Below are positions 26,113 to 37,494 of a DNA stretch of 64,000 nt, piece by piece. The notes beneath the pieces are model-generated. The model was not told the DNA's origin. It ran no database searches and worked only from the letters and a program-made list of their open reading frames with translations. This stretch comes from Candidatus Avedoeria danica (GTDB lineage Bacteria; Chloroflexota; Anaerolineae; Epilineales; Epilineaceae): the NCBI GenBank assembly GCA_016703025.1, contig JADJCV010000004.1, positions 2,111,501-2,175,500 of the forward strand, in the 5' to 3' direction. Each line of letters begins with the position of its first letter. The first letter of the stretch is position 1. The translations under genes and the position numbers were made by a program.

Positions 26113-28146
26113 ATGCAGGGGGGCAGTGCTCCCGTGAGCGATGTGCCGGCCGCACCGACAGCGGACCCGGGAGCGGCCGAATCGGCACTGTCGGCCGCAC
26201 CGATTCGGCCGGCCACAGGCCGATCCGCACGGTTGACCTCGGCCGTGCGGTGGGGGGCGGTCGCCGCGGTCGCCGTGTTCACGTTTCCGCCCGTCGTGCT
26301 GCCGGCGGAGACCACGCTCGACGCTTCGTGGGTGCTGGCGCTCAACTTCGCGGCGGCGCGCGGCCTCGTGCACGGCCGCGATCTGGTCTGGACGTTCGGC
26401 CCGCTCGGATCGGCGGTCTACCCGCTCGACATCGGCGGCAACCTGACGTGGGCGGTGCCGCTGCGGCTCGGCGTGATGGCGGCATGGTGGTGGGCCGTTG
26501 CCCGCCTGGTGCGCCGAACCCCCGGGACGCTCGCGCCGACCGTGCTGGCAGCGGCGATGATCTTCGCCGCATCGTTCGAGCAGTTCGCCGTGCCGCTGCT
26601 CACCGCCACGGTCGCCTGGCTGGCCGTCGCGCTGCACGAGCGCCGGGCGTGGCCGGCGGCCGTGGCGGCGGCGCTCGCGGCGATCGCGCTCCTGATGAAG
26701 TTCAACATCGGCCTGGCGGGCGCCGCGGCGACGGCCACGTGGGGGATCCTCTACGTCGCCGGCCCGGCCGCGGCACCGGGCGCGGCCGGGCCGGGACGTG
26801 CGGCGCGGCTGCGGGCGGTCGCGGCGGTGGCGGCGGTCGGTGCGCTCACGCTCGGCGGGGGGTGGTGGGCGGCCGGGGGGCCGCTGGGCGTGCTGCCCAT
26901 GTGGGTCGTGGCGTCCCTGCGGCTCATGCGGGGGTTCGAGTCCCAGCTCGTGGCCGCCGGTCCGTCGTCCGATCTCGCGTTCGCGTTCGTGCCGCTCGCC
27001 GCATGTCTCGCTGCCGCTCTGGCCGCGGCCGCAGCGGCGAGGCGGGGGGGGCGCGGCCGAGCCGGCACGAGCGATCTCGCCTTGGCGGCGATCGCGGCGC
27101 TGCCGCTCTTCTCGGTCTTCAAGGCCTCGTTCGTCCGACAGGACCTGCACGCCATGCAGTGGTTCCTGGTCGTGCCGTGCTGGATCGCGCTGGCGCTCCC
27201 GGGCGAGCGTTCGCGGCGCGGGCGGGCGGTCGTCATCGGCCTCACCGCGCTGGCGCTGGCCACGGGCACCGCGTGGGGCGCCGTGCGGGTTCCGGGCGGG
27301 ATGCCGTTGCCGTCCGGGCTCGCGCGGATCGCCGACGCGCTCGACCTGCCTGCCACGCGCGCCCGGGCGGCGGCGGCGGCCGAGGCGGCACGGGCGACGG
27401 TCATGGCGGACTTCGGCGCCGGCTTCGACGTGCCGGGCATCGTCGGCGACGCGCCGATCGACAGCTACCCGTGGGACCTGGCGTCCGTCCTGCTGCCCGG
27501 GCTGAACTGGACCCCGCGCTACGTCCTGCAGTCCTACCAGGCCTACGAGCCGACGCTCGACCGAACGACGGCCGCCCGCCTCGAGGGACCGGCGGCTCCG
27601 CGGTACATCCTCTACCGCCACATGGCGATCGACGGAACGCAACCCGTGACGGTCGACCCGGCCACATGGCGCGCGATCTGGCGGTGGTATCAGATCGAGG
27701 CGGACGATGGGGACGACACGCTCCTCCTCCGCCGTCGCAAGCGCCCGCGCTTCGGCGAGCCACGCCCGCTCCCGCAGGCGACGGCGGTCGGGCGGCTCGG
27801 CGAGCCGATGGACGTGCCGCTCGCCGACGGCAAGCCGGTCCTCCTGTACGCCGATCTCGCACCGAGCCTCGCCGGCCGGCTGCTGGCCGCGGCATGGCGC
27901 CTCCCGCCACCCGAGATCGAGATCGAGCGGCTGGACGGGACGCGCGATCGACGGCGAGTGGTCTGGGCGAACCTGCCGAACGGGATCCTGGCCAGCCACA
28001 TGCCCCAGTGGCTGTACGAGGCAAGACCGCTCCTCCGCACGGACTGGACGCCGCCGCCGCCGACGGTGCGGCGGGTGAGGTTCGTGGCGGACGGGCGGTG
28101 GTGGCGGCGGGACTTCGAAGTGCGGTGGGCGGTGGTGGAGCGGTAG
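26113..28146 (+). CDS. Polytopic membrane protein, GT-C-like, function unknown
   Basis: A 677-residue protein with about ten hydrophobic segments between residues 45 and 410. An early periplasmic loop, ETTLDASWVLALNFAAARGLVHGRDLVWTFGPLG, resembles the first loop of GT-C-like polyprenyl-sugar transferases but lacks their usual EDE/DD pair. Residues 430-677 are soluble and extracytoplasmic, with IDSYPWDLASVLLPGLNW and RYILYRHM, a form seen in uncharacterised bacterial membrane proteins. No signal peptide is apparent beyond the first helix. It is divergent from the BTAD regulator and convergent with a hydrolase. I cannot name a substrate. Confidence 0.75.
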   Translation: MQGGSAPVSDVPAAPTADPGAAESALSAAPIRPATGRSARLTSAVRWGAVAAVAVFTFPPVVLPAETTLDASWVLALNFAAARGLVHGRDLVWTFGPLGSAVYPLDIGGNLTWAVPLRLGVMAAWWWAVARLVRRTPGTLAPTVLAAAMIFAASFEQFAVPLLTATVAWLAVALHERRAWPAAVAAALAAIALLMKFNIGLAGAAATATWGILYVAGPAAAPGAAGPGRAARLRAVAAVAAVGALTLGGGWWAAGGPLGVLPMWVVASLRLMRGFESQLVAAGPSSDLAFAFVPLAACLAAALAAAAAARRGGRGRAGTSDLALAAIAALPLFSVFKASFVRQDLHAMQWFLVVPCWIALALPGERSRRGRAVVIGLTALALATGTAWGAVRVPGGMPLPSGLARIADALDLPATRARAAAAAEAARATVMADFGAGFDVPGIVGDAPIDSYPWDLASVLLPGLNWTPRYVLQSYQAYEPTLDRTTAARLEGPAAPRYILYRHMAIDGTQPVTVDPATWRAIWRWYQIEADDGDDTLLLRRRKRPRFGEPRPLPQATAVGRLGEPMDVPLADGKPVLLYADLAPSLAGRLLAAAWRLPPPEIEIERLDGTRDRRRVVWANLPNGILASHMPQWLYEARPLLRTDWTPPPPTVRRVRFVADGRWWRRDFEVRWAVVER

Positions 28147-28197
28147 GGGCGCAGGCATCGTCTCGTCGATCGTCGACGTCGCCGCCACCGGCGACGC

Positions 28198-28276
28198 CTA
28201 GTACTCTGTCACTGGGCACGCTTCGGACATCCGACAGAGGCAGTTATCCGCAGACCCTGCAGTAACAGAGGACTAC
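28198..28276. repeat. 79-bp inverted-repeat element, copy 1
   Basis: The element runs from CTAGTACTCTGTCACTGG to CTGCAGTAACAGAGGACTAC; the ends pair at about 14 of 17 positions. Copy 2 (36754-36832) has the same length and shared CTAGTAC, CACTGG, CACGCT and CTGCAG blocks but different arm bases that still pair. It overlaps the stop codon of the leftward gene. Confidence 0.75.
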
Positions 28277-29136
28277 CGCACCACCAGCCGACGCACCGCC
28301 GCCCGCACGTCCTCCGCCGCGTTCCAGATGACGAAATGGTCCTTGTCGTCGAACGTCCGGACGTCCTTCAGCATCGCCGATGGGAACATCCGTTGCATGT
28401 AGGCCACGTTCGCGAACGGCACGAGCGAGTCGTCACGGGAGTGGATGAGGATCGTCGGGGCCGTCAGCCGGCCAAGGCGCGTGCCGAGCGCCGTCAGCTC
28501 GTCTTTGAGCGGGCGGATCTCGGCGTTGGAGTTCGTCAGGGACAGCGGCAGGAGCATCCGGATCGGCGGGAAGTCGGCGGCGCGGTTGTACCACGCCCAC
28601 CGTTCGAGCCCGGGGTCGAGCGAGCCGGCGGCCATGACGAGGCCGGCGACGCGGTCCGGGAAGTCGAGGGCGGCCTGGGCGACGATCGGCCCGCCGAGCG
28701 AGTGGCCGACGAGGACTGCCCTCGGCCCCGGCATGGCGAGGAGCGCACCGAGCGCGCGCGCCTGATCGGCCAGCGACGGCATCGCGGTCGAAGGCGCGGT
28801 CTGACCGAAGCCGGGGCGGTCGTACGTGATCGACTGCATCCCGTCGACCGGGTCCTTGACGTACGCCGACCAGTTGTTCGCGTCGCCCGGTGTGCCGTGG
28901 ACGTAGATCACGCGGCCCATGGCCGGATCGCCGGACTCGAAGTAGCTGATCGATAGCCCTGCCGGGCCCGGCATCGCACGGCGCTCGAAACCGATCTCGT
29001 CGAGGTGCTGGATGCCCCACTCCTTCTCAAACATCGCCTCGCCGTTATGGCTGGCGATGTAGACGAATGCGAGGGTGGTGATGGGCACGACGGTCACGAA
29101 CAGCGCGAATCGCTTTGGCCATGTGCGGTGGGGCAT
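28273..29136 (-). CDS. Membrane-anchored alpha/beta hydrolase
   Basis: A 287-residue hydrolase with an N-terminal anchor (RFALFVTVVPITTLAFVYIA), so it acts on the outside of the membrane. The alpha/beta core shows VIYVHGTPGDANNW (oxyanion strand), the nucleophile elbow GHSLGG, an acid candidate in IHSRDDSLVP and the His in DDKDHFVIW. Substrate unknown. ATG 29136 is the start directly before the anchor; the longer frame to 29286 would cover the metH Shine-Dalgarno. Its stop codon lies inside the 79-bp inverted-repeat element. It is divergent from metH. Confidence 0.85.
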   Translation of the reverse strand: MPHRTWPKRFALFVTVVPITTLAFVYIASHNGEAMFEKEWGIQHLDEIGFERRAMPGPAGLSISYFESGDPAMGRVIYVHGTPGDANNWSAYVKDPVDGMQSITYDRPGFGQTAPSTAMPSLADQARALGALLAMPGPRAVLVGHSLGGPIVAQAALDFPDRVAGLVMAAGSLDPGLERWAWYNRAADFPPIRMLLPLSLTNSNAEIRPLKDELTALGTRLGRLTAPTILIHSRDDSLVPFANVAYMQRMFPSAMLKDVRTFDDKDHFVIWNAAEDVRAAVRRLVVR

Positions 29137-29199
29137 CTCGGGACGTCCGTCCGGCTTGAGTCGGCGTGCGCGCGGAGGGGCGATTGTACCTGCCGACGC

Positions 29200-29205
29200 T
29201 ATACT
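29200..29205 (+). promoter_or_regulatory. metH: -10 box (TATACT) upstream of metH
   Basis: GCTATACT matches the -10 motif seen before other genes in this window. No convincing -35 hexamer is present at 16-18 bp. It lies 65 bp before the ATG with AGGAGG at 29261. No cobalamin riboswitch is seen in the short leader. Confidence 0.4.
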
Positions 29206-29269
29206 CCCCACTTCCACGACCCGCCCCACGAGCGCCCGTGCCCCCGCAGCCGCGGGAAGGAGGAGGCCC

Positions 29270-33160
<3,891 letters not shown>

Positions 33161-33192
33161 ACCGTCGAGAATCCACACTGCCGCCTGGCCTA

Positions 33193-33259
33193 CGGCCCTC
33201 ACCCCCCGACCCCCTCCCCCAAAGCTGGGGGAGGGGGAGGATCACGAGTTGGAGGGTGG
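33193..33259. repeat. Dispersed hairpin element, copy 2
   Basis: Same 11-bp arms CCCCCTCCCCC / GGGGGAGGGGG as the copy at 13485, here around AAAGCT, followed by GGATCACGAGTTGGAGGGTGG. It sits 33 bp past metH and may be used as its terminator. Confidence 0.8.
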
Positions 33260-33330
33260 GAACGATACGGCACATCATGCAGCGCAGGTGCGCGTTACGG
33301 CACCGATGCCCGTGGTGAGAGGAGTCCGCA

Positions 33331-33513
33331 ATGACGCTGAGGGTCGAGTGCGAGCAAGAGGATGACGGTCGATGGTTGGCAGAAGTCCCCGAGTTGCCTG
33401 GTGTGTTGGTTTACGGCGTGACGGTCGATGAAGCATTGAGACGAGCGATTGCGCTGGCAATGCGTGTTCGTGCGGATAGGAACCGATCGTCACGAACGGG
33501 GGGTATCAGATGA
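33331..33513 (+). CDS. HicB-like antitoxin-type protein
   Basis: A 60-residue protein with the HicB RNase H-like fold: RVECEQEDDGRWLAEVPELPGVLVYG followed by TVDEALRRAIALAMRVRAD. AGAGGAG lies 7 bp before the ATG. HicB proteins normally neutralise a HicA toxin, but no HicA-like ORF is next to it; the only coupled gene is the small membrane protein that overlaps its stop by 4 nt. It may be an orphan antitoxin or a regulatory relic. No C-terminal DNA-binding domain is present. Confidence 0.75.
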   Translation: MTLRVECEQEDDGRWLAEVPELPGVLVYGVTVDEALRRAIALAMRVRADRNRSSRTGGIR

Positions 33514-33716
33514 GCTCTGGCGGTATCCGGCTTGGCCAGTGGTCAGGCAGCGACGCTACGGAAGCACTTCATGAAACGATGCGCGCATTCATTGAGTCAA
33601 GTGCTCGATCGTCGAAGCGAATGCTTCAGCTCACATGGGCGATTGCGACTTTGACGCTCGTAATGCTGGTGTCGGTCATCGTCCAGCTCTGGATCGCAGT
33701 CGAGGCGACTCGCTGA
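33510..33716 (+). CDS. Small single-pass membrane protein
   Basis: A 68-residue protein with an amphipathic N-terminal half rich in Ser and Arg and one helix (LTWAIATLTLVMLVSVIVQLWI) close to the C-terminus. Its ATG overlaps the HicB-like gene's TGA by 4 nt, so the two are translationally coupled. No family is recognised. A single-pass membrane peptide coupled to an antitoxin-like gene could be a toxin of a different type, but nothing in the sequence shows this. Confidence 0.6.
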   Translation: MSSGGIRLGQWSGSDATEALHETMRAFIESSARSSKRMLQLTWAIATLTLVMLVSVIVQLWIAVEATR

Positions 33717-33887
33717 TTTACCCGCGCGGGCCGGGGTCGTTTGAGCACTCGCACGTTTGGTCACCGCCGCCCCGCGGATGATCGGCCGTCATTCATCGTC
33801 GGTGGCGGATACTCGTCCGATGCTGACGTTCGGCAATTGGTGACGGTGCTATGCTCACATCCTCGGGATCGTCAGGAGGGGGAACGC

Positions 33888-34088
33888 ATGGCCGAAATAG
33901 AGCAAATCGAAGAGCAGATCCGTCGTCTATCGCGCGAAGAGCGCGCCGCGCTTCGACGGTGGTTCATGGAGTTCGAGGCCGAGGCATGGGACGCCGCTTT
34001 CGAGGACGACGTGGCAATGGGGAAGCTCGACGCCGCCGCAGATCGAGCGCTGCTGTCGAATCGTGACGGGCAATCCGGCGCTTTGTGA
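33888..34088 (+). CDS. Antitoxin of a RelE/ParE-type module
   Basis: A 66-residue acidic helical protein with the pattern IEEQIRRLSREERAALRRWFMEFEAEAWDAAFEDDV and GKLDAAADRAL, characteristic of antitoxins that pair with RelE/ParE-family toxins. ATG 33888 follows AGGAGGGGG. Its TGA overlaps the GTG of the toxin gene by 4 nt (GTGA at 34085-34088). Such antitoxins bind the toxin and usually repress their own operon; a -10-like TATGCT lies at 33850. Confidence 0.8.
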   Translation: MAEIEQIEEQIRRLSREERAALRRWFMEFEAEAWDAAFEDDVAMGKLDAAADRALLSNRDGQSGAL

Positions 34089-34339
34089 AGCACTTCGCAT
34101 CGGGAGAATTCTGGGAGCACTACCGAGGACTGCCGGAATCTGTTCGAACGGTGGCAGATCGACAGTTCGAGCGCTTGAAGGCCGACCCTTACCACCCATC
34201 CCTTCACTTCAAGCGGGTCGGCCGGTTCTACTCGGTGCGCGTCGGACGCTCATTTCGAGTGCTCGGGGTCGATGCCGATGACGGCGTCGTATGGTTCTGG
34301 ATCGGCTCGCATGCAGACTACGATCGACTTGTGAGCTGA
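34085..34339 (+). CDS. RelE/ParE-superfamily toxin
   Basis: An 84-residue basic protein with the compact RelE/ParE fold: HFASGEFWEHYRGLPESVRTVADRQFERLKADPYHPSLHFKRVGRFYSVRVGRSFRVLG, then VWFWIGSHADYDRL. It is expected to be an mRNA interferase or gyrase poison held inactive by the preceding antitoxin. GTG start at 34085 overlaps the antitoxin stop by 4 nt. Length and ending are normal for the family, so the gene looks intact. Confidence 0.85.
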   Translation: MKHFASGEFWEHYRGLPESVRTVADRQFERLKADPYHPSLHFKRVGRFYSVRVGRSFRVLGVDADDGVVWFWIGSHADYDRLVS

Positions 34340-34344
34340 ACGCG

Positions 34345-34833
34345 ATGTCCGTCACCCCCATCACCAACCTCATCCCCCTCGACGACCGCCTGACCACCGC
34401 CGGCCAGCCCACCGCCGCGCAGCTGGCCGACGTCGCCGCCGCCGGCTTCGACGTCGTCGTGAACCTGGCGATGGGCGAGCCGACGGACGACCTGCCGGAC
34501 GAGGCGGCCGCGGTTGCCGCGCACGGCATGGCGTACCACCACATCCCGGTCGTCTGGACCGCGCCGCAGCTGGACGACTTCGCGCGCTTCGTCGCATGTA
34601 TGGACGCCTGCGCCGCCGACCGCCGCTTCGTCCACTGCGCGCTGAACTACCGCGTGACGACGTTCACGTCGCTCTACGCGCAGCTCCGGTGGGGCTGGTC
34701 GCTCGACCGGGCCGAGGCATTGGCAACGACGTTCTGGACGCCGAACGAGACGTGGGCTGCGTTCATTGACACGGTGCGCCCGCGGTGGGGGTTGGCACGC
34801 GGGAGTGGGCCGCGCCCGATAACGGACCAATAA
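34345..34833 (+). CDS. Protein tyrosine phosphatase-family protein with a CX4R site
   Basis: A 162-residue protein of the dual-specificity phosphatase fold, similar to beta-lactamase-hydrolase-like phosphatases: NLIPLDDRLTTAGQPTAAQLADVAAAGFDVVVNL, then YHHIPVVWTAPQ. The P-loop reads HCALNYRVTTF with C98 and R103, one residue shorter than the canonical HCX5R. A subfamily with a short loop exists, so it may still be an enzyme, but activity is uncertain. It starts 5 bp after the toxin gene's stop and may share its transcript. No signal peptide. Confidence 0.75.
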   Translation: MSVTPITNLIPLDDRLTTAGQPTAAQLADVAAAGFDVVVNLAMGEPTDDLPDEAAAVAAHGMAYHHIPVVWTAPQLDDFARFVACMDACAADRRFVHCALNYRVTTFTSLYAQLRWGWSLDRAEALATTFWTPNETWAAFIDTVRPRWGLARGSGPRPITDQ

Positions 34834-34908
34834 CGCCCACCGCGTAGGCTGGGATCACGCCCGGCGGCACCGAACCCGCCGTCCCCCACCCCTTCGCGGA
34901 GGTCGATC

Positions 34909-36723
34909 ATGCCCACGATCATGCCTAAGCTCCGATTGCGCGCCGCCCAGGCTGACGTCCTGTCCGCATCGCGTCGTAGCCCGACGGGCGTTCCGCGCAT
35001 TGCACTCCGCCTGGTCGCGGCGTGCGTCCTCACCGCGGCCATCGCTGCACCGGTGCCGGCGCCGGCGGCGGCAGCCGTGACCGTGACGAACCTCGGGCTG
35101 GCCGTCAGCACGAATGTCGGCACCCTGGCGGTCGACGGGCGGCGCGCGGCGTTCGGGGTGCACGAGCCGAAGCAGAACCAGGACCTCAACACCGACGGCG
35201 ACAAGCTCGACGTCGTGCTGTTCACGTACAACGCCCAGACGGGTGCGGTGCGCAACCACGGCGTCGGGGTCGATGCGCCAATTGCGCTGCGTGGCCGCGA
35301 TGTGCTCTATCTGGCGTCGGAAGTGCAGAACGGCATCGATTACAACCAGGACGGCGTCAAGATCGGCAACCGCCTGCACCACATCAACTTGGACACGCTT
35401 CAAGTGACGGACCTGCAGCACTCCGCCAGCCGCATCGTCTTCGACGAGCCGTTCGCCGTGCTCGCGCTGAACGAAGCGACGAACGGCATCGACCTGAACG
35501 GCGATGGCGACCGCATGGATCAGGTGATCGCCACCCTCGACGTGGCCGGCGGCAAGATCACGTCGCTCGGACGGGCGGTTCCCACCACGATGAATGTCGT
35601 CACGACCGCCGACGCCGTGGTGTTCACGGTGTCCGAGACGACGGACGGGAACCGCGATCTCAACAACGATGGCGATACCGTCGATACGATCGTGTTCGTC
35701 CACACACTGTCGAACGGCCTCACGACCAACCTGAAGATCCAAGGCAGCCTCAACCTCAACACGCCGGACGGGCGGCGCCACAGCCTCAGCCCGCTCGTGC
35801 CGTTCCTCACCGGCGAAGCGCTGCAGGGCGAAGACCTCAACGGCGACGGCGACCAGTCCGACACGATCGCCTACGTCGTCGACACCGTGACCCACGATCA
35901 TCATCAGGGTCTGCCGGGCACCAGCGCGGTCACGGCCATGACATGGCTCGCCCAGATCGTTATCGAATCGCAGCACGGCAAGGATATGAACGGCGACGGC
36001 GACCGTATCGACCACGCCATCGTGTTCCGCGACCATGCCACCGGCGACGAATGGAATCCCGGCCTCGCCCTGGCCGCGGGCGCGATCAGCTCGCCGGCCG
36101 TCGACCCGCTCGGCATCGTCGTGGTCGAGATCCAGGAAGGCTCCTCGGGCCAGCAGGACCTCAACGGCGACGGCGACACCAACGACACGCTTGTCGCGCG
36201 GTTCGATCCGGCCCGCGAACAAACCACGGTCTTCGGCGCCCTGAGCACGTGCGGGACCTCGCCCATCTATGGCACCCCGGTGCTACTCGGCCACCGCGTC
36301 GTGACGTGCGCGCCCGAAGCGCACTACGCCCAGGATCTCAACGGCGACGGTGACCAGCTGGATCTCATCGCGATGGGCTTGAACATGTCCACCGGCGTCG
36401 TCCGGTCAAGCGGCGCGGCGCTCTACGGGCAGACTCGGTCACCCGGCACACTGATCGGCGCGCTCGCCTATGCGGTGGTCGACGAAAACGCGCAAAGCGC
36501 GGATCTGAACGGCGACGGCGACAAGCTCGACATCGTCCTCCACCGCTTCAACGTCGACAACGGCGCCAGCGAGTCCACCGGCTTGGTGACGCGGGTGTCC
36601 GGGGGGAGCGCGTTCTGGGGCGCCGGCACCCAGGAAGTGTTCGTTGCCATCTCCGAGTTCAACGGCACCGACCTCAACGGCGACGGCGACACGACCGACT
36701 ATGTCCTCCACCTGGTTCGCTGA
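34909..36723 (+). CDS. Secreted protein with ten calcium-loop (DLNGDGD) repeats
   Basis: The 604-residue product starts at ATG 34909 with GGAGG 6 bp upstream and has a signal peptide (LVAACVLTAAIAAPVPAPAAA). The remainder is about ten repeats of 50-60 residues, most containing a calcium-loop motif such as DLNGDGDRMD, DLNNDGDTVD or DMNGDGDRID, each followed by VLFTYN- or VLHRFN-type strands; the architecture suggests a beta-propeller. The calcium loops are nearly identical, so the DNA carries repeated GACCTCAACGGCGACGGCGAC. Probably an exported calcium-stabilised protein. No enzymatic motif is seen. Confidence 0.82.
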   Translation: MPTIMPKLRLRAAQADVLSASRRSPTGVPRIALRLVAACVLTAAIAAPVPAPAAAAVTVTNLGLAVSTNVGTLAVDGRRAAFGVHEPKQNQDLNTDGDKLDVVLFTYNAQTGAVRNHGVGVDAPIALRGRDVLYLASEVQNGIDYNQDGVKIGNRLHHINLDTLQVTDLQHSASRIVFDEPFAVLALNEATNGIDLNGDGDRMDQVIATLDVAGGKITSLGRAVPTTMNVVTTADAVVFTVSETTDGNRDLNNDGDTVDTIVFVHTLSNGLTTNLKIQGSLNLNTPDGRRHSLSPLVPFLTGEALQGEDLNGDGDQSDTIAYVVDTVTHDHHQGLPGTSAVTAMTWLAQIVIESQHGKDMNGDGDRIDHAIVFRDHATGDEWNPGLALAAGAISSPAVDPLGIVVVEIQEGSSGQQDLNGDGDTNDTLVARFDPAREQTTVFGALSTCGTSPIYGTPVLLGHRVVTCAPEAHYAQDLNGDGDQLDLIAMGLNMSTGVVRSSGAALYGQTRSPGTLIGALAYAVVDENAQSADLNGDGDKLDIVLHRFNVDNGASESTGLVTRVSGGSAFWGAGTQEVFVAISEFNGTDLNGDGDTTDYVLHLVR

Positions 36724-36753
36724 ACCGTGCGGGCCCCGGCGGCGGGCCGCGAC

Positions 36754-36832
36754 CTAGTACGCCGCCACTGGACACGCTCGGGGTAGCCACCAGGGCACGG
36801 AACCCGGTGACGCTGCAGCGGCGGGGTACTTA
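36754..36832. repeat. 79-bp inverted-repeat element, copy 2
   Basis: Runs from CTAGTACGCCGCCACTGG to CTGCAGCGGCGGGGTACTTA, with ends pairing at about 13 of 17 positions. Same length and shared blocks as copy 1 (28198-28276) but with compensatory arm changes. It overlaps the stop codon of the leftward membrane-protein gene. Confidence 0.75.
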
Positions 36833-37138
36833 GCGCAAGACTCCGGCCGCGACCGCCGCCAGCAGCGCCGCAGCGAGGACCGTCACCCCCGTGATCCACG
36901 CCCAACGCCGGCCGAGCGTGCGATTCGCCGCCTGATATCCGGCGCTCACGACGCCGCCGGCCACGACGAGCGCCAGCAGGTCCCACGGCTGCTCGTGGTG
37001 CACGAAGCTGCGGTAGGCGACGGCTGCGAGCAGGCCATAGCTCAGGAAGAGGTAGGCCATGCGGAAACTGGCGTGCTCGACGGCAGTCGTGCGCTCATCG
37101 CGCTGAACGTCGCCCAGAGATGTCGGGGCCATCGTCAT
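36830..37138 (-). CDS. Small three-helix membrane protein
   Basis: A 102-residue protein with about three hydrophobic helices (AYLFLSYGLLAAVAY; WDLLALVVAGGVVSAGYQAA; WITGVTVLAAALLAAVAAGVL). It starts at ATG 37138 (or GTG 37141), overlapping the stop of the XRE regulator gene, with AGGAGGG upstream, so the two form an operon. Regulator plus small membrane protein pairs of this kind are common, and the membrane protein may control the regulator. Its stop codon is provided by the 79-bp element. Function unknown. Confidence 0.75.
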   Translation of the reverse strand: MTMAPTSLGDVQRDERTTAVEHASFRMAYLFLSYGLLAAVAYRSFVHHEQPWDLLALVVAGGVVSAGYQAANRTLGRRWAWITGVTVLAAALLAAVAAGVLR

Positions 37139-37374
37139 CACCCTCCTTCACGTTCTTCGCGTTCACTCACCGCAAGGAAGAACAGCTCATCCACCCGCTT
37201 GCCCAGCTCCTCGGCCAACACGAACGCCAGCAGTGCCGAGGGTCCGTACTGGCCGGTCTCGATCGAGCTGACGGTCTGGCGGGTCACGCCGGCCCGTCTG
37301 GCGAGATCGTCCTGCGACCAGCCGCGCTCGGCGCGGGCAACCCTGATGCGGTTGGCTAGACGGCGAGTGGCCAT
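37138..37374 (-). CDS. XRE-family helix-turn-helix regulator
   Basis: A 78-residue Cro/CI-type protein with ANRIRVARAERGWSQDDLARRAGVTRQTVSSIETGQYGPSALLAFVLAEELGKRVDELFFL, a complete HTH_3 domain with no other domain. ATG 37374 is chosen over 37422, since the extra codons would cover the promoter. The gene is preceded by a consensus-type promoter with an 11-bp palindrome over the -10 box, which suggests autoregulation. It is cotranscribed with the membrane protein gene downstream. Confidence 0.88.
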   Translation of the reverse strand: MATRRLANRIRVARAERGWSQDDLARRAGVTRQTVSSIETGQYGPSALLAFVLAEELGKRVDELFFLAVSEREEREGG

Positions 37375-37398
37375 TGCTCTGCCCCTTGTACTGGGCAG

Positions 37399-37427
37399 AA
37401 TGTAATACATACTAGGCAACATGTCAA
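37399..37427 (-). promoter_or_regulatory. Promoter with operator-like palindrome for the XRE operon
   Basis: On the minus strand TTGACA (37427-37422), a 17-bp spacer and TACATT (37404-37399). The palindrome ATGTATTACAT (37400-37410) overlaps the -10 region and is a likely operator for the encoded repressor. Confidence 0.6.
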
Positions 37428-37494
37428 GTCAACTCGTCAATCGCCCATCGGCATCACCGCGCACTCGGCCACGCTGGCGTGCGCCAACGCACCG

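Noticed and set aside
29137..29269. Possible cobalamin riboswitch before metH
   Set aside because: The gap is only 133 bp, holds a -10 box and no recognisable B12-box sequence.
33331..33716. HicAB module
   Set aside because: The HicB-like gene has no HicA-like neighbour; the 68-residue partner is a membrane peptide.
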